A stretch of DNA of 64,000 nt, taken from Paenibacillaceae bacterium. Its GTDB lineage: Bacteria; Bacillota; Bacilli; Paenibacillales; NBRC-103111. How positions within the stretch are numbered: the stretch's first letter is position 1; each line of letters begins with the position of its first letter. A program made the translations under genes and the position numbers. Below are positions 61,718 to 64,000 of the stretch, piece by piece. The stretch is from contig JAQSYI010000002.1 in the NCBI GenBank assembly GCA_029256185.1, forward strand, positions 1 through 64,000, written 5' to 3'. The notes under the pieces were generated by a model that worked only from the letters and a program-made list of their open reading frames with translations, had not been told where the DNA came from and searched no databases.

Positions 61718-64000
61718 TCAATCCCCTTGCCCCATATATCTTGCTGTCATCGATTCAGCACAGCTCCCGATATCGCGCGGCGTCCCTTCGAATATGATCT
61801 GTCCGCCGTTTTTGCCGCCCTCCGGGCCCAGGTCGATGATCCAGTCGGACGCTCCGATAACCTGTTGATTGTGCTCTACGACAATGACCGTATTTCCCGA
61901 ATCCACCATACGGTTCAACAGAGCAAGAAAATTGTCAACGTCTACCGGATGCAGTCCGGTTGTGGGCTCATCCATCAAATACAAGCTCATCTTGCCGGTA
62001 CGGTTAATCAATTCCTTGGCTAATTTCAAGCGTTGTCCTTCCCCGCCGGATAATGTGGTCAGGGTTTGTCCCAGCTCCAGATAGCCTAGTCCAACATCCT
62101 GAAGCAGCTCCAGAATCCGCCTGATCCTGGGATGGGAGTTAAAGGCATGCAGCGCCTCTTCGATACTCATGTGCAGGATATTGTTTATCGTATACCCATT
62201 GTACCTTACGGATAAAACCTCGTCATTGAATTGCCTTCCGCCGCAGACCGGGCAGATCACTTCAATATTTGCAAAAAACAGCATGTTGCTGGTCACGTAT
62301 CCCAGACCCTCGCAATTTTCACAGCGGCCTCCCGGGGTATTGAAGGAAAAGTGCTTCGCGGACAGTCCTTTATCCCGGGATTCCTGCAACCCTCCAAAGA
62401 TCTTGCGGATTTCTGCATAAACTTCCGAATAAGTTGCAACATTGGAGCGTTTCATTCTGCTGATGGCCGCCTGCTCTATGGTGACAATCCGGTCAAATTG
62501 CTCCAGGCCGGACACTATATTGCCCGAGCTGTGCTTTTTGCCGCCTGCCGCTGCAAGGACTTCAAATACCAGCGTAGATTTCCCGGAGCCGGATACGCCT
62601 GTAACCGAAACGAGACAGCCAACTGGGAAACGGACGTCAACGTTTTTCAGGTTGTGCAAATTGGCATTCCTGACTTCGATTGCTTCCCCGGTTCCTTTTC
62701 TCAGCTGCGGCCGATCCGGCCTACGCTTTTGCAGAAATGCCCCTGTTACGGAGGTTTCCTGCCGCTTCAATTCTTCCCATGTCCCTGCTCCAATGATCTC
62801 ACCGCCATGCTTCCCTGAGCCGGGACCTATATCCACGATATAATCGGCTTGTGCCATGACGTCAGGATCATGCTCAATCACGATAACCGTATTGCCCCTG
62901 TCGCGCAGCTTCTTGAGTATGGCGATCATCCCCTCCGTATCCTTGGGGTGAAGGCCAATCGTTGGTTCGTCCATAATATAGATGATCCCGGTCAGATCGG
63001 AATCCAAGGCAGCAGCCAGCTTTACCCTCTGCAGCTCCCCGCCCGACAGGGTAATGGTCTGACGGTCAAGGGACAGATATCCCAGCCCTACGTTGGCAAT
63101 CCTTTGAATTTTGGTGCTCAGGTCCAACAGATACAGTTCTGCGAGGCGGCGCTCGGTGTCGCTCAATGAACTCTCCAGGGTTCGTATCCAGTCTAATAGC
63201 TGCTCCAAAGAAAGGGCGGACAATTCCGGCAGCCGTGTGCCCTTCACCATTGCGCTGCGGCTTAATTCTCCCAGCCGCTCTCCCCTGCAATCCGGGCAAG
63301 TGTCGAAATCAAAATAATCATTCAGCTGCTTCGCATCGCCGCCCTTATCGGACATCCGCCTCCACAGCGTGGGCAGAACACCCTCAAACCTGCCTGCCGC
63401 AACAGTCTTGGGAGGCTGGAGCTCGGGGAACGCCCTCTTCACAGCATCATTTTCGACGCCATCATATAAAATGGATTTTTGAATGTCACTGAACTCCGCC
63501 ACCGGAAGATGCTCCGGAACCGGAATATGATAGTGCCGGAAGGCATTGTATAAGCACGAAATCTGATACTCTGCGTATTTATGCTCCCAGAAATCCACTG
63601 CGCCATTCTCCAGGGATATGGATTCATCCACCACATTTTCTTTCTTGACCGTCAGCACCTTTCCCAAGCCTTCACAGGCTGGACAGGCTCCTTCCCTGGT
63701 GTTATAGGAAAAATGGGTTCTGGTCAGCTTCTCCATTGCGCAGCTGCATTGCTTGCAATACATGAAAACCTTAAAGTCCCCATCGGTTTTTTCCACTTCC
63801 TCCCTGCATTCTGCCGCCGATACGGTTGCATGACAGTGGGGACAAGTCCGCACGCCCAGCTTTTCATAGATCATCCGCAGGTCTGTATAAATGTCGGTCT
63901 TGGTTCCAACTGTGGAGCGGGGGTTCTTATTCGCTTCTGTTTGGCTAATTAAAATGGCTGGCGACACATTGCGAATAGAATCCACCTTAGGCTTCTGAAT
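61718..64000 (-). CDS. UvrA-like ABC ATPase of the DrrC/UvrA2 type (5' end outside window)
   Basis: 761 codons are visible and the reading frame is open to the window edge, so the N-terminal Walker A is missing. Visible are the zinc-finger Cys pairs (CPHCHATV, CKQC; CPACEG; CPDC), two signature motifs (LSGGELQRVKLAAAL and LSGGEGQRLKLAKEL), the second Walker A (TGVSGSGKSTLVF) and two Walker B/D-loop regions (IYIMDEPTIGLHP; LYLMDEPTTGLHP). Compared with housekeeping UvrA (about 940 residues) it looks shorter, like the drug-resistance UvrA2/DrrC group that removes DNA-binding drugs. The neighbouring MccF-like gene fits a resistance role. Confidence 0.88.
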   Translation of the reverse strand: MQKPKVDSIRNVSPAILISQTEANKNPRSTVGTKTDIYTDLRMIYEKLGVRTCPHCHATVSAAECREEVEKTDGDFKVFMYCKQCSCAMEKLTRTHFSYNTREGACPACEGLGKVLTVKKENVVDESISLENGAVDFWEHKYAEYQISCLYNAFRHYHIPVPEHLPVAEFSDIQKSILYDGVENDAVKRAFPELQPPKTVAAGRFEGVLPTLWRRMSDKGGDAKQLNDYFDFDTCPDCRGERLGELSRSAMVKGTRLPELSALSLEQLLDWIRTLESSLSDTERRLAELYLLDLSTKIQRIANVGLGYLSLDRQTITLSGGELQRVKLAAALDSDLTGIIYIMDEPTIGLHPKDTEGMIAILKKLRDRGNTVIVIEHDPDVMAQADYIVDIGPGSGKHGGEIIGAGTWEELKRQETSVTGAFLQKRRPDRPQLRKGTGEAIEVRNANLHNLKNVDVRFPVGCLVSVTGVSGSGKSTLVFEVLAAAGGKKHSSGNIVSGLEQFDRIVTIEQAAISRMKRSNVATYSEVYAEIRKIFGGLQESRDKGLSAKHFSFNTPGGRCENCEGLGYVTSNMLFFANIEVICPVCGGRQFNDEVLSVRYNGYTINNILHMSIEEALHAFNSHPRIRRILELLQDVGLGYLELGQTLTTLSGGEGQRLKLAKELINRTGKMSLYLMDEPTTGLHPVDVDNFLALLNRMVDSGNTVIVVEHNQQVIGASDWIIDLGPEGGKNGGQIIFEGTPRDIGSCAESMTARYMGQGD

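Overview
The window reads as a stretch of a Gram-positive, Paenibacillus-like chromosome. This is an inference from gene families: SLH-anchored giant surface proteins, a YtcQ/LplB/YtcP-type sugar importer next to a membrane-bound AraC regulator, TetR-controlled efflux genes, lipoprotein signal peptides and sigma-A-like promoters. Starts are often GTG or TTG behind strong AGGAGG-type ribosome sites. No rRNA, tRNA, CRISPR array, phage or insertion sequence was recognised.

Left part (1-19.7 kb, minus strand): a carbohydrate region. It holds a secreted beta-helix protein cut by the window start, an SLC13-type anion permease, and a sugar operon reading AraC-type membrane regulator, two ABC permeases, lipoprotein solute-binding protein, cytoplasmic sialidase-like BNR protein and a 2294-residue secreted multidomain GH99-like/pectinesterase-like protein. 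Together they look like a sense-import-degrade unit for a complex polysaccharide.

Middle left (20-27.4 kb): an SPFH/zinc-ribbon protein with two membrane partners, a diverging MFS pump/TetR pair with repeated operator-like sites, a second copy of the zinc-ribbon membrane protein, and a TetR/small membrane protein/flavodoxin operon.

Centre (27.4-50.6 kb): the most interesting part. A minus-strand run of ten tightly packed genes starts with a 63-residue peptide carrying a textbook double-glycine leader. It continues with a 3136-residue SLH surface protein, a lysine 2,3-aminomutase (KamA)-like radical SAM enzyme, a D-Ala-D-Ala-ligase-like ATP-grasp enzyme, a lipoprotein binding protein, an NHLM/NHLP-type export apparatus (HlyD adaptor, C39-peptidase ABC transporter, second ABC transporter), an MFS protein fused to an extracytoplasmic sensor-like region, and a second binding protein. 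An OmpR-type response regulator and a binding-protein-type histidine kinase lie just upstream, and helically phased repeats precede the peptide promoter. The working idea is a peptide maturation and export system in which beta-lysine, or another beta-amino acid, is made and ligated. I know of no characterised example with this gene set.

Right part (50.6-64 kb): the kinase, a LytTR regulator whose phospho-acceptor Asp is Asn, a 950-base gene-free stretch with dispersed and 41-bp tandem repeats, a polysaccharide deacetylase, a TetR-controlled ABC exporter, a CueP-like copper lipoprotein, an MFS pump, an RQC-domain protein, an LD-carboxypeptidase/MccF-like enzyme and a UvrA-like protein cut by the window end.
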